Of a stretch of 64,000 nt of DNA, positions 38,401 to 46,317 are shown in pieces. The position numbers and the translations under genes were made by a program. Under the pieces are notes generated by a model. The model saw nothing but the letters and a program-made list of their open reading frames with translations, was not told where the DNA came from and searched no databases. The stretch spans positions 62,001-126,000 of the forward strand of contig CAYULA010000001.1 of the NCBI GenBank assembly GCA_964445525.1. Reading direction: 5' to 3'. Numbering within the stretch: the stretch's first letter is position 1; each line of letters opens with the position of its first letter. The stretch is from Penumbrarchaeum sp964445525. Its GTDB lineage: Archaea > Thermoplasmatota > Penumbrarchaeia > Penumbrarchaeales > Penumbrarchaeaceae.

Positions 38401-39023
38401 TCCCTCATCGATCCCTGATTGTCCGAAGGCCAGTCATATTTCTGACCTATAAGTCTGAGATGATCCGGATTCTTCGGCCTGAGCTGCAGTTCCAGATATA
38501 GCGGTTGACCGGTAGCTGAAATGGAGAAATGGAAGGTGCCGTTGGGTTTGGTTGCATGGAAGGGGGAGAGGTCCATCCTGTCTCCGACCCCGTCGTTGTC
38601 ATTGTCCCTGTCCCATGCATTCTCGATTCCGTCGCCATCAACATCGAGAGGGACATCCTTCACCTCGAAGAGGTCCGCCACACCGTCCATGTTGGAATCC
38701 GGTTTGTTAGGATCCATCCCGTGCATGACCTCGAATGTATCGTTCAGCTTGTCGAAATCTGAATCCTCGTTTTCGGGATCGGTCCCGATCACCCACTCCA
38801 CCTTGTCAGGAAGGGTATCGTTATCCGTGTCAGTCGGATCGTCACAAGCATCCAGAAGCTCGATCACGAGATCCTTGAGGTTCCTGAAAGGTGCCAGGAC
38901 CTCATCTTTGGTTTCTTTTACAGGACCCTCTTCACGACCATAAGCCTTCTCAACGACATTATTGGCAGTGACCAAGAGAACGAGAACCACAGCAAAGACA
39001 GCGAATACGGCTTTTACCTTCAT
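32469..39023 (-). CDS. Giant surface protein with TSP3, NHL-like and PKD segments
   Basis: Of about 2,184 residues and the longest gene of the window. It starts at the ATG at 39023, which follows GGGGGAGAG. A signal peptide comes first, then calcium-type thrombospondin-3 repeats (DxDxDGxxD, about 60-150). A large middle part follows with several hydrophobic helices near 735-835, which is unusual for such a protein. A second TSP3 block and a beta-propeller of NHL type (about 1200-1400) are next, then a long run of TSP3 repeats (about 1410-1640, consensus DxDxDGLxDxxE), and a PKD domain near 2000-2090. A C-terminal helix and a short tail anchor the protein. Role: a calcium-stabilised adhesin or stalk, inferred. 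Confidence 0.88.
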   Translation of the reverse strand: MKVKAVFAVFAVVLVLLVTANNVVEKAYGREEGPVKETKDEVLAPFRNLKDLVIELLDACDDPTDTDNDTLPDKVEWVIGTDPENEDSDFDKLNDTFEVMHGMDPNKPDSNMDGVADLFEVKDVPLDVDGDGIENAWDRDNDNDGVGDRMDLSPFHATKPNGTFHFSISATGQPLYLELQLRPKNPDHLRLIGQKYDWPSDNQGSMRDLDNSIEDVVSTPFLDLDMNIEIDPEEVEGYGMAVNGDNSILSITPVKENGMVVAFQGKIFIPPFEGPKEIEIDVGMRWKITGMNDFRGRSLIWNDGRSVIRADNGSALAIDTVEGDVFLLNELGQGRVALKDLHGRYLTLSDEGTLVFNDNRMLENSIFEKVNEVGGFALRTEDGLYLKASSAGIITAVSSEDSEGLIWNFADEGIYSEPMTLAVYDEDIIITGFSVEESFGTGVGMVYGDDLDMMNAANLALTYEFMRNTTNTIDDVPSILENYELLCNADIEHFEHGDEAMAHAMNEMKNRALEYLPEGVMLPITMILDDRSSSVYMTDFLNCSTEIGSSFSIDIENISIVRTRVMKSSYYEMPSDESLGMEDVMSKFTDMDLSDDALETILFYTIPWMAGDQVVISVGTELSEFSFPEEPVTGQVIFSVIEIGITAFSTLHESVLLINSAIHLSKLAKLAKTSIFSKGSYSLFKSIHQSLSATDHPKFGNWNKFGKCLLALEVVIAVGMSIFALIVIGSAFDWSAVGTGIAVFYSTMMLAYSITLIVIGSLGPVGFAIALIIALVDMIVGWICGTGLFQMFLEWLIGSFTAFNERSTVNLEMEESSLDINDKEGNGLTVGDRITYTANSTGIVTRTDDGHYNDVRDSYIKPNFRVAVPARSKTLKNEFLTVNSETINYNEKRTSYTSGFWVEPGVGMVNYPTTFWLEADYRVYYEECWWFFGWWCDRESNSGSDSGRATTMYFDVMPKDIDEFGSWRGITPLDADGDGINNTDEESTHPWKWDTDGDGLCDKLEMDFGSDPTMADTDMDGIFDRSEFNWWMDPRNDDSDSDNMSDYQEHEGWVVTFDFCGKMFNWTINSDPRLNDTDGDGLDDYMEYLCKLNPRSSDTNGDGVKDRLKDYYETTFEYKDEFEADWGPKDMILLPNGTSIIIISEGPSPMMVAANGSFIGTIKLEGEPFTPENIEHGPNGTIIMTDQFYPSYQIFIYVFNRNLTLNSTYALDTKYGGIQDMYCNGSSILHCLVGDSSERSHYIQIEISNGSIMKSIYQEELTGIGSEFSINCLLVGNNGSIYLSTNYKIYKYDVDQELMGVFGSHGTGEGQFHYISDISFDMNGDLLVADATLDRIQKLEPDGRFIAGYGSTGSEPGQLDYPRCIIDDGNGSVYICDYHNSRVQIIYNNVTFHRVNETEGFEDTDGDGLSDMEEETGHIIHIDYSSRSVIINATSDPKIKDTDGDGLDDWLEWNLSSDPRASDTDNDGIPDEEEYNLGTNLSDLDTDGDGLADGDEITFLSSPLDRDSDDDGLDDLGEFNHGTDPNDNDTDDDGLTDLEEVNLGTDPLNADPDGDFMFDSREVELGTSSDDPDKDRDGLKDGFEEIYNTDPLSGDSDGDKVPDGFEVYMKMSPINNDTDGDGLLDGDEMELGSNPLSSDSDGDGIKDSEDTDFTITMDEPVVLAYDNVDGIESYVENLTSSINTTIIDPEDIGSYRDSKYLVLVGKPSDRENTAGIVSKSILSNTTGILDSMMESDMNRFAVRYGEWNTNQTIIMLKRPYDSDHYRTLGMLKSMRMMIDKGMVKADYLNPRCCFSLENFEIIKETGATLKGRFASNVTFDVEVKEKPMGEFDREKWDGLGELEVPLSTAHEFEINGTGLVAAEIEIFYRDSDLDRSGDGIHGGPGDLDEATLSLFFMNDSSGKWERVKQDLSWVDSVYLNNTDFESFGIDFSGKVSATLGHLSTYVLAGRIIEDEDLLPAIADPGPDRTVFVNETVILDGSGSTGNGGIFNFTWTIQQPGGSLYGPVVSISFDQPGLYNITLTVMDQLGIEANASILITVIEEPQPPSHFTLVIGPLKDEYMKIIKGGKVTLTWNGTDYKNTTGVSGTASFLLPVEALNNTIRIRISGEGYYDMEVDRSITPEGKLDGNLPLLNVYEPDVAVEEEEDEFPYSLLLVLALIILSIGVVVIIYVRSKSKPERSYEE

Positions 39024-39320
39024 ATCTCTCCCCCATACTTCTGACATAGGAATGGGAATATGGATAATGGGAAGAGATCGTTTTGAATTCGATTCTGGAT
39101 CAGGTGATCATCCAGATTTCAAATTCGCAGAGGACCTCATTCCGATCAATATCCGACTTCCCGTTCCATATTACCCGATATGAACCCGGAATTCCAGATC
39201 GGAGTAATGTGACATCAATGACAATTAGGATTATAAAAACCCTATCTTTTTAAAAGGATCTTGAATGGGAGGAAAATATGTTTATAGTATAATCCATATT
39301 ATCCTAATTGGGATTATACT
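39024..39320. promoter_or_regulatory. Divergent region with an inverted repeat at the ATPase start
   Basis: These 297 bp separate the giant surface protein gene from the ATPase gene. A TATA-like GGATTATAAAAA lies at 39228-39239. At 39267-39280 a strong ribosome-binding site GGGAGGAAAAT leads into an ATG at 39278 that is closed by TAA after four codons. AGTATAATCC at 39286-39295 and GGATTATACT at 39311-39320 form a perfect 10-bp inverted repeat ending at the GTG start of the ATPase gene. It may be an operator or a translation-control hairpin. Confidence 0.45.
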
Positions 39321-40700
39321 GTGTTCGTAAATAGAAAGGAGGAAATATCCTTTATCAAGGAGACAGTAAAAAAACCGGGATTTGATCTGATCCCCGTATG
39401 GGGAAGGAGAAGGATCGGGAAGACCTATCTCCTGACACATTCTACCAAAGATAACTCATTCTATTTTCTGGCTACCGAAAGTGTATCGGGCATCAATCAA
39501 AAAAGATTCAGGGAAGAGCTGTCACGTCACATTAAGGACGAAACCGTGATGGATCTTGAACCGGAATGGGAAGCTATCTTCAAATACATAGCGAAAATGG
39601 ACATGAAAATAATAATCGATGAATTCCCCTATCTTGTTTCTGGTGATGGATCAATTCCTTCCCGGTTTCAGAGAATAATTGACCTCTATCTCTCTGAAAC
39701 TTCGACCAAATTGTTCCTTTGCGGTTCTTCGGTCAGAATGATGGAATCTTTCGTACTTGATTACAAGGCACCATTATATGGTAGAAGAACTGGACAGATC
39801 AAATTGAAACCCCTGGATTTTCGTGTACTCAAGGAATTCTTACCTGATTACTCAACAGAGGATCTGGTCAGAACATATGGTGTTTGCGGAGGAATCCCAC
39901 TTTACATTCTGCAATTCGATCCCAAACTCACTGTAATGAAAAATATTGAAAAAGTCTTTCTCAATCCTTTCTCGATCATGTATGAGGAAGAAAGATTTCT
40001 CCTGAAGCAGGAGTTTAAAAATATATCCATGTACCGATCCATTCTATTTCAACTGACATCCGGAAGGACCAAAATCGGGGATATAAGAGAATCATTGCAA
40101 TTAAAAAAATCCGATATCACTCCATATTTGAACAATCTGAGAGCTGTAGGTTTCGTTGATAGAATAGTACCGGTAACAGAGGACCCCTCCCGCTCAAGAT
40201 CGGGGATCTACAGGATAAGTGATGACTTTTTGAGATTCTTTTATTTCTATATCTATCCCAGAATGGGGCTCATTGAGAGCAGGAACTATGAGGGCGTATT
40301 GGAATTCATCGAAAGAAATCTGGATACATTCCTGGGAAAGACATTTGAAGATATTGCCAGAGAAGCCTTTATTTTATGGTGTAAAAAGAATTCCAAACAT
40401 TACGAAAAGGTGGGAAGCTGGTGGTACGGGGAAGATGAGATCGATATAGTCGGGTTGAATGGAAACATTAATGAGGCGATCTGTATAGAGGTAAAATGGA
40501 GTGCTAGGATCATTAATATAAAAGAAATTGATAAATTGATCGAAAAGAAGGAAAAGATTAGATGGGGCAATGAAAAGACAAAATGGTCCTTCCTGTTCAT
40601 TTCGAGAGGGGGATTCTCGGAAGATTGCTTGAGGTGGATGGATGAGAATAATATCCTTCATTGGACCCTGAAAGATCTCGAGGAGATCCTGTGGGATTAA
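39321..40700 (+). CDS. Arch_ATPase / DUF234 family ATPase
   Basis: A 459-residue ATPase from a GTG at 39321 (VFVNRKEEISF). The N-terminal AAA-like domain has Walker A GRRRIGKT and Walker B KIIIDEFPYL, and a sensor region FLCGSSVRMMES. A winged-helix segment (about 245-290) links to a C-terminal DUF234 domain with GEDEIDIVG and CIEVKW, which looks like a PD-(D/E)xK nuclease-type site. Many archaea carry several copies; their function is not settled, though a defence or mobile-element link has been proposed. The gene lies alone, just before the tRNA-Val. Confidence 0.9.
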   Translation: MFVNRKEEISFIKETVKKPGFDLIPVWGRRRIGKTYLLTHSTKDNSFYFLATESVSGINQKRFREELSRHIKDETVMDLEPEWEAIFKYIAKMDMKIIIDEFPYLVSGDGSIPSRFQRIIDLYLSETSTKLFLCGSSVRMMESFVLDYKAPLYGRRTGQIKLKPLDFRVLKEFLPDYSTEDLVRTYGVCGGIPLYILQFDPKLTVMKNIEKVFLNPFSIMYEEERFLLKQEFKNISMYRSILFQLTSGRTKIGDIRESLQLKKSDITPYLNNLRAVGFVDRIVPVTEDPSRSRSGIYRISDDFLRFFYFYIYPRMGLIESRNYEGVLEFIERNLDTFLGKTFEDIAREAFILWCKKNSKHYEKVGSWWYGEDEIDIVGLNGNINEAICIEVKWSARIINIKEIDKLIEKKEKIRWGNEKTKWSFLFISRGGFSEDCLRWMDENNILHWTLKDLEEILWD

Positions 40701-41025
40701 TTCTAAAATGACCTGAAAAAAATCAATGTTTACTTTGGGCAAGGACCCTCTCGTCCAAACCGAGGATCCCCAAGGAAAAAATGGAATGCTCTTGGTTTGA
40801 CAAGTTCGATCACATCTCGTTCTCACCTTCCGATTGTGAAGTGAAATGGACCTGAACCAAAAAAGTGGTGGGCCGACCCGGACCGTCGCAAAAAAGTAAT
40901 AGCATAATGATTCTGATCGCTTTTTTACTGGCCAACAATTGAATCCTGATTTTTTCGGGTCGGACTAATGACAATTTGATTTCATTCCCACTTTCCCGGA
41001 ATAATTAATAATTAAAATGGGAAAG
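40701..41025. other. Gene-free 325 bp between the ATPase gene and tRNA-Val
   Basis: No coding frame is convincing here. The region contains a partial copy of the tRNA-Val 3' end (40868-40883), an inverted fragment CGGGTCGG at 40957-40964 and part of the hairpin described at 40987-41029. The rest is AT-rich with no promoter I can name. It may be what is left of an integrated element. Confidence 0.5.
40868..40883 (-). repeat. 16-nt direct repeat of the tRNA-Val 3' end
   Basis: On the minus strand this reads GTCCGGGTCGGCCCAC, exactly matching 41025-41040, that is the T-loop end, T-stem, 3' acceptor strand, discriminator base and one base beyond of tRNA-Val(UAC). The copies are 157 bp apart, and the copy lies downstream of the tRNA. 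This is the form and position expected of an attachment-site repeat. Confidence 0.6.

Positions 41026-41029
<4 letters not shown>
40987..41029 (-). repeat. Inverted repeat overlapping the 3' end of tRNA-Val
   Basis: CCCACTTTCCC (40987-40997) and GGGAAAGTGGG (41019-41029) are perfect inverted repeats with a 21-nt AT-rich spacer. The arm nearer the tRNA includes the last three acceptor bases and the discriminator. A comparable arrangement with the same spacer length follows tRNA-Gln at 55504-55550. Possible terminator, or the edge of an element. Confidence 0.6.
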
Positions 41030-41099
<70 letters not shown>

Positions 41100-41208
41100 A
41101 CCTGTTGGCAATCCCTCATCTAACTTTCCAATAAAACCTTTTCCTATTTCATTTCCCTGCGAAATCTTGAAATCGCTTTATCTGATATCCCGGTTCAGGT
41201 GCAGGAAC

Positions 41209-42174
41209 ATGTCCGACAGACCAATGAAGAAGATACTAGTCACGGGATCGGCGGGCCAGATCGGTTCTGAGCTTGTCATGGTCCTCAGAGAAAAATACGG
41301 GAACGATAATGTTGTGGCTGGGACGAACAGGTCCCCTCCTTCAGAAAGGATCAAGGAATCCGGTCCGGTGGAGGTCTGCAACATCACCAAAAAGGAACAG
41401 CTCTACGAGGTCGTGGACAAGTTTGACATCGACACCGTATACAACATGGCAGCGATCCTCTCCGGTGTCGGAGAGCAGAAACCCCTCCTCGCATGGGATG
41501 TCAACATGAACGGATTCCACAATGTTCTGGAGTGTGCGAGGGAAAAGGAACTGGTCAGGATCATGAATCCATCCTCGATCGCGGCATTCGGTCCTGAAAC
41601 TCCCAGAATCGACACGCCCCAGGAAACAGTGCTAAAACCGAGAACGATGTACGGCGTTACAAAGGTCGCGGGGGAGCTCCTAGGCGATTACTATTTCAGG
41701 AAGTTCGGAGTGGATGTAAGGGGAGTAAGATATCCCGGAATAATCTCATCTGAAACATTACCCGGGGGAGGCACCACCGATTACGCCGTTGCCATCTACT
41801 ACGAGGCGATCAAGGAGAAGAAGTACGAGTGCTTCGTCAGAGAGGACACGGTCCTCCCGATGATGTACATGCCCGATGCATTGAAGGGACTCATCGATCT
41901 CGCGGAAGCTCCAGTTGAAAAACTAGAGCATCACTGCGACTTCAATCTGGCATCAATGTCTTTCTCCGCGGGAGAGCTCGCGGAAGAAATCAGGAAGCAC
42001 ATCCCGGAACTGGAGGTCACCTACGAACCTGATTTCAGGCAGGAGATAGCCGATTCCTGGCCTCAGTCAATTGACGACTCCGCCGCAAGGAAGGAATGGG
42101 GATGGGAACCATCTTACAACATATCCTCCATGACCAAGGATATGATAGAGAAGCTCTCTGAAAGGTTGCTATGA
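41209..42174 (+). CDS. NAD-dependent SDR, L-threonine 3-dehydrogenase-like
   Basis: A 321-residue extended short-chain dehydrogenase starting at the ATG at 41209. The nucleotide site GSAGQIGS, NMAAILS, and the catalytic YGVTK with a preceding Ser in PSSIAAFG are present. Together with RYPGIIS and PGGGTTDYAV they resemble the UDP-galactose epimerase-like L-threonine 3-dehydrogenase seen in Thermoplasma and some bacteria. That enzyme oxidises threonine to 2-amino-3-ketobutyrate with NAD. No 2-amino-3-ketobutyrate CoA ligase gene is nearby, so a nucleotide-sugar epimerase activity is an alternative. The family call is firm, the substrate less so. Confidence 0.85.
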   Translation: MSDRPMKKILVTGSAGQIGSELVMVLREKYGNDNVVAGTNRSPPSERIKESGPVEVCNITKKEQLYEVVDKFDIDTVYNMAAILSGVGEQKPLLAWDVNMNGFHNVLECAREKELVRIMNPSSIAAFGPETPRIDTPQETVLKPRTMYGVTKVAGELLGDYYFRKFGVDVRGVRYPGIISSETLPGGGTTDYAVAIYYEAIKEKKYECFVREDTVLPMMYMPDALKGLIDLAEAPVEKLEHHCDFNLASMSFSAGELAEEIRKHIPELEVTYEPDFRQEIADSWPQSIDDSAARKEWGWEPSYNISSMTKDMIEKLSERLL

Positions 42175-42309
42175 TCCCAATCCCTTAACTATGGGACGTC
42201 ATATGAAAGGTCTCTTCAAGATCTATTGATTTAGATTACATTAAAATAGTTATTTCTCACTGCAATTGAACGATGGACCGAACCGACCCCATCTCCTCCA
42301 TGCATCACC

Positions 42310-42330
42310 ACATGCGCATGAAGCGCATGT
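42310..42330. repeat. Palindrome upstream of the 42404 gene
   Basis: ACATGCGC and GCGCATGT are perfect 8-bp inverted arms around ATGAA. The site lies 74 bp before the start at 42404 in a 229-bp region free of other features. It could be an operator or an RNA hairpin in the leader of that gene. Confidence 0.35.
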
Positions 42331-42403
42331 TCCATAGGTGTATGTGCTAGAGGGAATGAGGTCATTTCCATCGGTTCTCGACTTTTTTCGAGGGGGATGC
42401 GAG

Positions 42404-43027
42404 ATGATCAGATTAGACTCAATGCTAAGGAAAATAGGGAAAAAGATCACGGGAAACGAAACCCTGGTAGTCCTATCCGACGACCAAGTACTGCAGGAAG
42501 CCGCTTCCAGAATCACGGATGAATTGGAGACAGGACCTCCGGTCCTGTCAAATAGAGAAGGCCTTTCATCGGCATTTCGGTTGCTGATTCGAGAAAATAG
42601 AACCCCCCTGGTTCTCCTCTGGAGCACGGACCTGGAGGAATCCGGATTGGATTTGGAGGTAATAGCCAGAACGCGATTTATCGATCCTGGATATGTTTTC
42701 GGAATGCCGACCCTGGGCCTCGTATCAAGATACGGTCCCTTCTGGGACCGAATTCCGGATGGTGCAAGAGCGGTGTACGAGGAGAGATTCCGGATAACAG
42801 CCGAAGAATATATAGGAGGACTCAGATCGGGGGGACTCTCAATAAACTCTTCATCCGTGAAGGGGGATATTTATTCCTCACTTGGCAGAGGTGAAGCGGA
42901 CATCGGAATCGGGATGATAGGAAAAGGAGATCTTCTTTCGGAATCGGGATCCTGGCCCTTGGACAGGATCTCATCAGCTGAACCGGTCCTGGCTCGCATT
43001 CGTGATATGAAATCATTCCCGGGTTAA
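42404..43027 (+). CDS. Protein of unknown function
   Basis: A 207-residue protein from the ATG at 42404, which follows GGGGGATGCGAG; an upstream ATG at 42338 in the same frame would add 22 residues covering that ribosome-binding site. No family is recognised. The middle is hydrophobic in an alpha/beta-like pattern (TLVVLSDDQVLQEA, LVLLWSTDLEE) and a C-terminal part reads ADIGIGMIGKGDLLSE, faintly like a phosphate-binding loop of HisG-type enzymes. The terminal stop overlaps the stop of the presenilin gene on the other strand by 4 bp. Confidence 0.6.
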   Translation: MIRLDSMLRKIGKKITGNETLVVLSDDQVLQEAASRITDELETGPPVLSNREGLSSAFRLLIRENRTPLVLLWSTDLEESGLDLEVIARTRFIDPGYVFGMPTLGLVSRYGPFWDRIPDGARAVYEERFRITAEEYIGGLRSGGLSINSSSVKGDIYSSLGRGEADIGIGMIGKGDLLSESGSWPLDRISSAEPVLARIRDMKSFPG

Positions 43028-44058
43028 AGAGCCCATCTGGCAACTGCCATCATGATCACAAATACTCCCACACCCAGAAACATGGGGATCGGGAGTCCGG
43101 GGAGAATTGAATCTCCATCTCCCCTGGTCAGCCTGTAAATCGTGTAGGTGAATCCAATAAGTATTGCAATAACTACCGGAACGAAGAAGAAGGGAAGCAT
43201 CCACCAGCCCTTATCAGCCACATATATAGTTGAATAGAAGAGAGCATGTGCAGCTAGCATGGAATAGAAGACCAGATCCCCTATTCCAAGCTGCCAGCTT
43301 CCTGCGTCATATGTCATGTTCTCGAAGGGGAACTGATCGGAATCATCTCCGAGGGGATCCCATCTTGCCATTATCTGGCCGCTCATCTCCATCTCGACCA
43401 TATCCTTGATGGGACCTTTGAAAACTGCATAGATATCCCACAAGGCAAGAGCTATCAAAAGAAAAACAACCGTCCATGTGGGAAGTATCACTGCCATAAA
43501 GGCCCCCATCAAAGAGCTGATCACAATCAGAGACCCGTTCCTTTCCGGTCTTCTGAAACCCCTGGAGAATACGATCGATGTAACAACATAACCCGTAAAC
43601 AGGCCGCAGATAAGGAATCCCAGGAGGTCCAGATTTCCATATGGTATTGTCAGGACCGACATGTCCAGTTCGGGCATCCACAATATATACCAGGCCCTCT
43701 CGGAGAGGGTTTCTGCAAATTTGAAAAGAAAAAAAGCCAGTATTATACCGGTAGTGAAAGTGAGAGCTCCCCTGAAGATGTACTTCAGAAGTTTTCTCTT
43801 TCCGCTTTTGACGATATAGACTATTGCAAAGCTTCCGAGTACGGCAGGAAGAATGAAAAGCAATGTATTTCCGAGACCGGCGCCTGCATTTTCAACGGCT
43901 CCCGACTCCTCCTCTGCAGTGAAAACAGCCGCCTCCACCTGGGTCTCGGACAGTGTGGCGAAAAGCGCCAGGAATGAAGCGAAAAGAATCACTCCCATGA
44001 CAGGCGAGAAGAATCGGACGATCGCTTTGGCCCTCCTTGAAAAGCCCTGCATGACCAT
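43024..44058 (-). CDS. Presenilin-like intramembrane protease (A22 family)
   Basis: A 344-residue polytopic membrane protein, probably with nine helices, like archaeal presenilin and signal-peptide-peptidase homologues. The second catalytic motif GIGDLVFYS has the canonical GxGD form. The first reads ALWDIYAVFKGPIKD, with Trp in place of the usual Tyr of the YD pair. PGLPIP near the C terminus is the PALP-like motif. Expected role: aspartyl cleavage of substrates within the membrane, such as remnant signal peptides. It stands alone, convergent with the gene at 42404 and in line with the Nop5-Hel308 operon. Confidence 0.87.
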   Translation of the reverse strand: MVMQGFSRRAKAIVRFFSPVMGVILFASFLALFATLSETQVEAAVFTAEEESGAVENAGAGLGNTLLFILPAVLGSFAIVYIVKSGKRKLLKYIFRGALTFTTGIILAFFLFKFAETLSERAWYILWMPELDMSVLTIPYGNLDLLGFLICGLFTGYVVTSIVFSRGFRRPERNGSLIVISSLMGAFMAVILPTWTVVFLLIALALWDIYAVFKGPIKDMVEMEMSGQIMARWDPLGDDSDQFPFENMTYDAGSWQLGIGDLVFYSMLAAHALFYSTIYVADKGWWMLPFFFVPVVIAILIGFTYTIYRLTRGDGDSILPGLPIPMFLGVGVFVIMMAVARWAL

Positions 44059-44099
44059 TGACTACTGGAAGGATGCACTTATCTAAAAAGACTACCCCT

Positions 44100-46316
44100 T
44101 CAGTTGAAATCCATCAGCAGGGACTGTCTCGGACCTCCCTGATCTTCCTCATCCTCCTCAATTAAAACTTCCCCGTCGGGATCCAGTTCATTTTTGACCT
44201 GGACCGCGATCTGTCTTCCTATTCCTTCCACGGAAGCGATCCTATCTATCGAGGCCTTTCTGATATCATCGGGGCTTCGAAGTCCGGAGGAGAAGAGCCT
44301 CCTGGCCCTTACCCTGCCTATACCTTTCAAAGAGATTAGTGGTATCAATTCCTCCCTGATACCCTTCTCCACTCTGATTGATACCTTGTCTATCATCTTG
44401 GCCATGCCAGTACCGAACAATCTGGAGAGCTCCCTCATCGCATATAGGATCCAGACAGCCGTCTCCACCTTGGCTCTTATGTCCCCCGGTCCCAGATTGT
44501 AGAGCGTCTCCATTCTCTCCTCGGAGGCCTCAATCTTATTGTCGTTCTCGCCAATCCACTCCATCAGGAACATTGCGGTCTTCACAGAGTTCATAAACCA
44601 ATCATAATCGGCCTGTTCATTGGGTATGGGCAGCAAGAGCTCGTTTTCGTGAGCATACATGAACTCGGATACCAGGTCATGGTCCTTACCCCGTACAAAT
44701 AGCGGCCTCACATCAGGAGTAAGGGAAACCGCCTGGAGGATGGAAAAAGTGGTCAATTCCTTCGGTTCCGACTGCAGGGCATCCCTCAAAACAACAGCAG
44801 AGAGAGGATCTATGTAAAGCCTGGCCACCCTCTTTCCGAGATCGGTCGCGGATACCCTGCCATCATCCTCTTTGAGAAATTCCTTTTCCTTCAGAAAATC
44901 CAGGATATCCTCCACATCCCCCGATATCTTCCAGGTGTCGTTCTGAAAAGCATAGAATGTGGATCTTATGAAATACCACATCTCGTCGAGGTCCCTCACG
45001 TAATTGGTGGCAAAGGATGACAGAAGATGCGTACGAAGCGCCGGACGGGAACCGAGCTTGGAGAGGACCTCCTCCGGCTTGCCCCATACGTATCTCTCCA
45101 TCAGAACATCCTCCTCCTCGGGCTTCCTAGCCAATATTAGAGCCTCTCCATGAGGATCGTATCTAGGCCTTCCAGCTCTTCCGAACATCTGTTTTATTTC
45201 CAAGATCGGTATGGGGGACCTCGGATTCCAGGCCTCGAACCTGGTCCAGTCCCTGACAATCACTCTCCTGGAGGGGAGATTGATCCCCGCTGCAAGAGTC
45301 GGTGTTGCAAAAAGAACCTTGACCTTCCTCTCCCTGAAGGCGGTTTCTATGAGGCCTCTCTGATCGTTGGAGAGACCGGCATGGTGGAAAGCCGCTCCCC
45401 CTTTGACAGCTCTTATCAACCTCCTTGCCATCCTGGCATCCGGCTTCCCAAGCAGGTGGGAAACATCGTTTAGTTCGGAAAGATCTCTGTCGGATAGATG
45501 TCCGGACAGTACCTTTGACATCTCCAGAGCGGAGCTCTCGCAGGATCTTCTGGTATTTACGAAAACCAGTACCTGTCCCCTGCCGTCCTTGAGCCCATCC
45601 AGTATACCATCGATCAGGTGATTCCCTGTCCGGGCCTCGATTTCTCTCCGACTCATGTCGGAATAAATTACCTGATCCTGACCCAGGACCCCCTCTTTCA
45701 GATCGACGGGTCTGAAATCAGAGGATATCAGCTTAGCATCAAGCCACCCCGCGATCTCGTCCGAGTTTCCGATAGTAGCGGACAGACATACCAGCTGGGC
45801 ATCCGGGTTCAGCTGCTTGAAACGTGTAAGTATAACCTCCAGAGTAGGCCCCCTTCCCGAATCGTTGAGTAGATGGACCTCGTCGGAAACGATGATCTTC
45901 AGGCCCATCAGCCATTTTGAACGATGCCTCAGTAGAGAATCGGCCTTTTCCGAGGTCGCCACCACCACATCGTAGGTCTCGAGCCTCCTATCGTCATCAT
46001 CATAGTCTCCGTAGGAGAGTGCTACCCTTACCCCGAATCTGGACAGCTCCCTGAGCTCCCTGTATTTTTCCGTTGCAAGCGCCCTCAGAGGAACAACATA
46101 AAGAGCCTTCCCTTTTCTCAAAACCTGATTCAGAATGGCCATGTAAGCTATGAGGGACTTGCCTGCTGCGGTGGGAACCGCCACCACAAGGTTTTCACCT
46201 TTGGATAGGGGTTCCAATGCATCCTTCTGAGGCGGATAGAGATCTTCTATCCCCCACATCTCAAGAGCTTTCAGTACATCCGGATGCAGATCCTTGGGAA
46301 GCTCTAGAGCGCACAT
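44100..46316 (-). CDS. Hel308-type DNA helicase
   Basis: A 738-residue superfamily 2 helicase: Walker A PTAAGKS, DEVH box, SAT in LSATIGN, and QMFGRAGRP. It has a winged-helix and ratchet region after the motor (about 420-640) and a C-terminal helix-hairpin-helix part (GLRSPDDIRKASIDRIASVEGIG). Hel308 unwinds lagging-strand and recombination intermediates at stalled forks. The start ATG follows the Nop5 stop after a single G, so translation is coupled. The function of this coupling is unknown; linkage of an RNP scaffold gene to a DNA repair helicase is not the usual arrangement. Confidence 0.94.
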   Translation of the reverse strand: MCALELPKDLHPDVLKALEMWGIEDLYPPQKDALEPLSKGENLVVAVPTAAGKSLIAYMAILNQVLRKGKALYVVPLRALATEKYRELRELSRFGVRVALSYGDYDDDDRRLETYDVVVATSEKADSLLRHRSKWLMGLKIIVSDEVHLLNDSGRGPTLEVILTRFKQLNPDAQLVCLSATIGNSDEIAGWLDAKLISSDFRPVDLKEGVLGQDQVIYSDMSRREIEARTGNHLIDGILDGLKDGRGQVLVFVNTRRSCESSALEMSKVLSGHLSDRDLSELNDVSHLLGKPDARMARRLIRAVKGGAAFHHAGLSNDQRGLIETAFRERKVKVLFATPTLAAGINLPSRRVIVRDWTRFEAWNPRSPIPILEIKQMFGRAGRPRYDPHGEALILARKPEEEDVLMERYVWGKPEEVLSKLGSRPALRTHLLSSFATNYVRDLDEMWYFIRSTFYAFQNDTWKISGDVEDILDFLKEKEFLKEDDGRVSATDLGKRVARLYIDPLSAVVLRDALQSEPKELTTFSILQAVSLTPDVRPLFVRGKDHDLVSEFMYAHENELLLPIPNEQADYDWFMNSVKTAMFLMEWIGENDNKIEASEERMETLYNLGPGDIRAKVETAVWILYAMRELSRLFGTGMAKMIDKVSIRVEKGIREELIPLISLKGIGRVRARRLFSSGLRSPDDIRKASIDRIASVEGIGRQIAVQVKNELDPDGEVLIEEDEEDQGGPRQSLLMDFN

Positions 46317-46317
46317 C

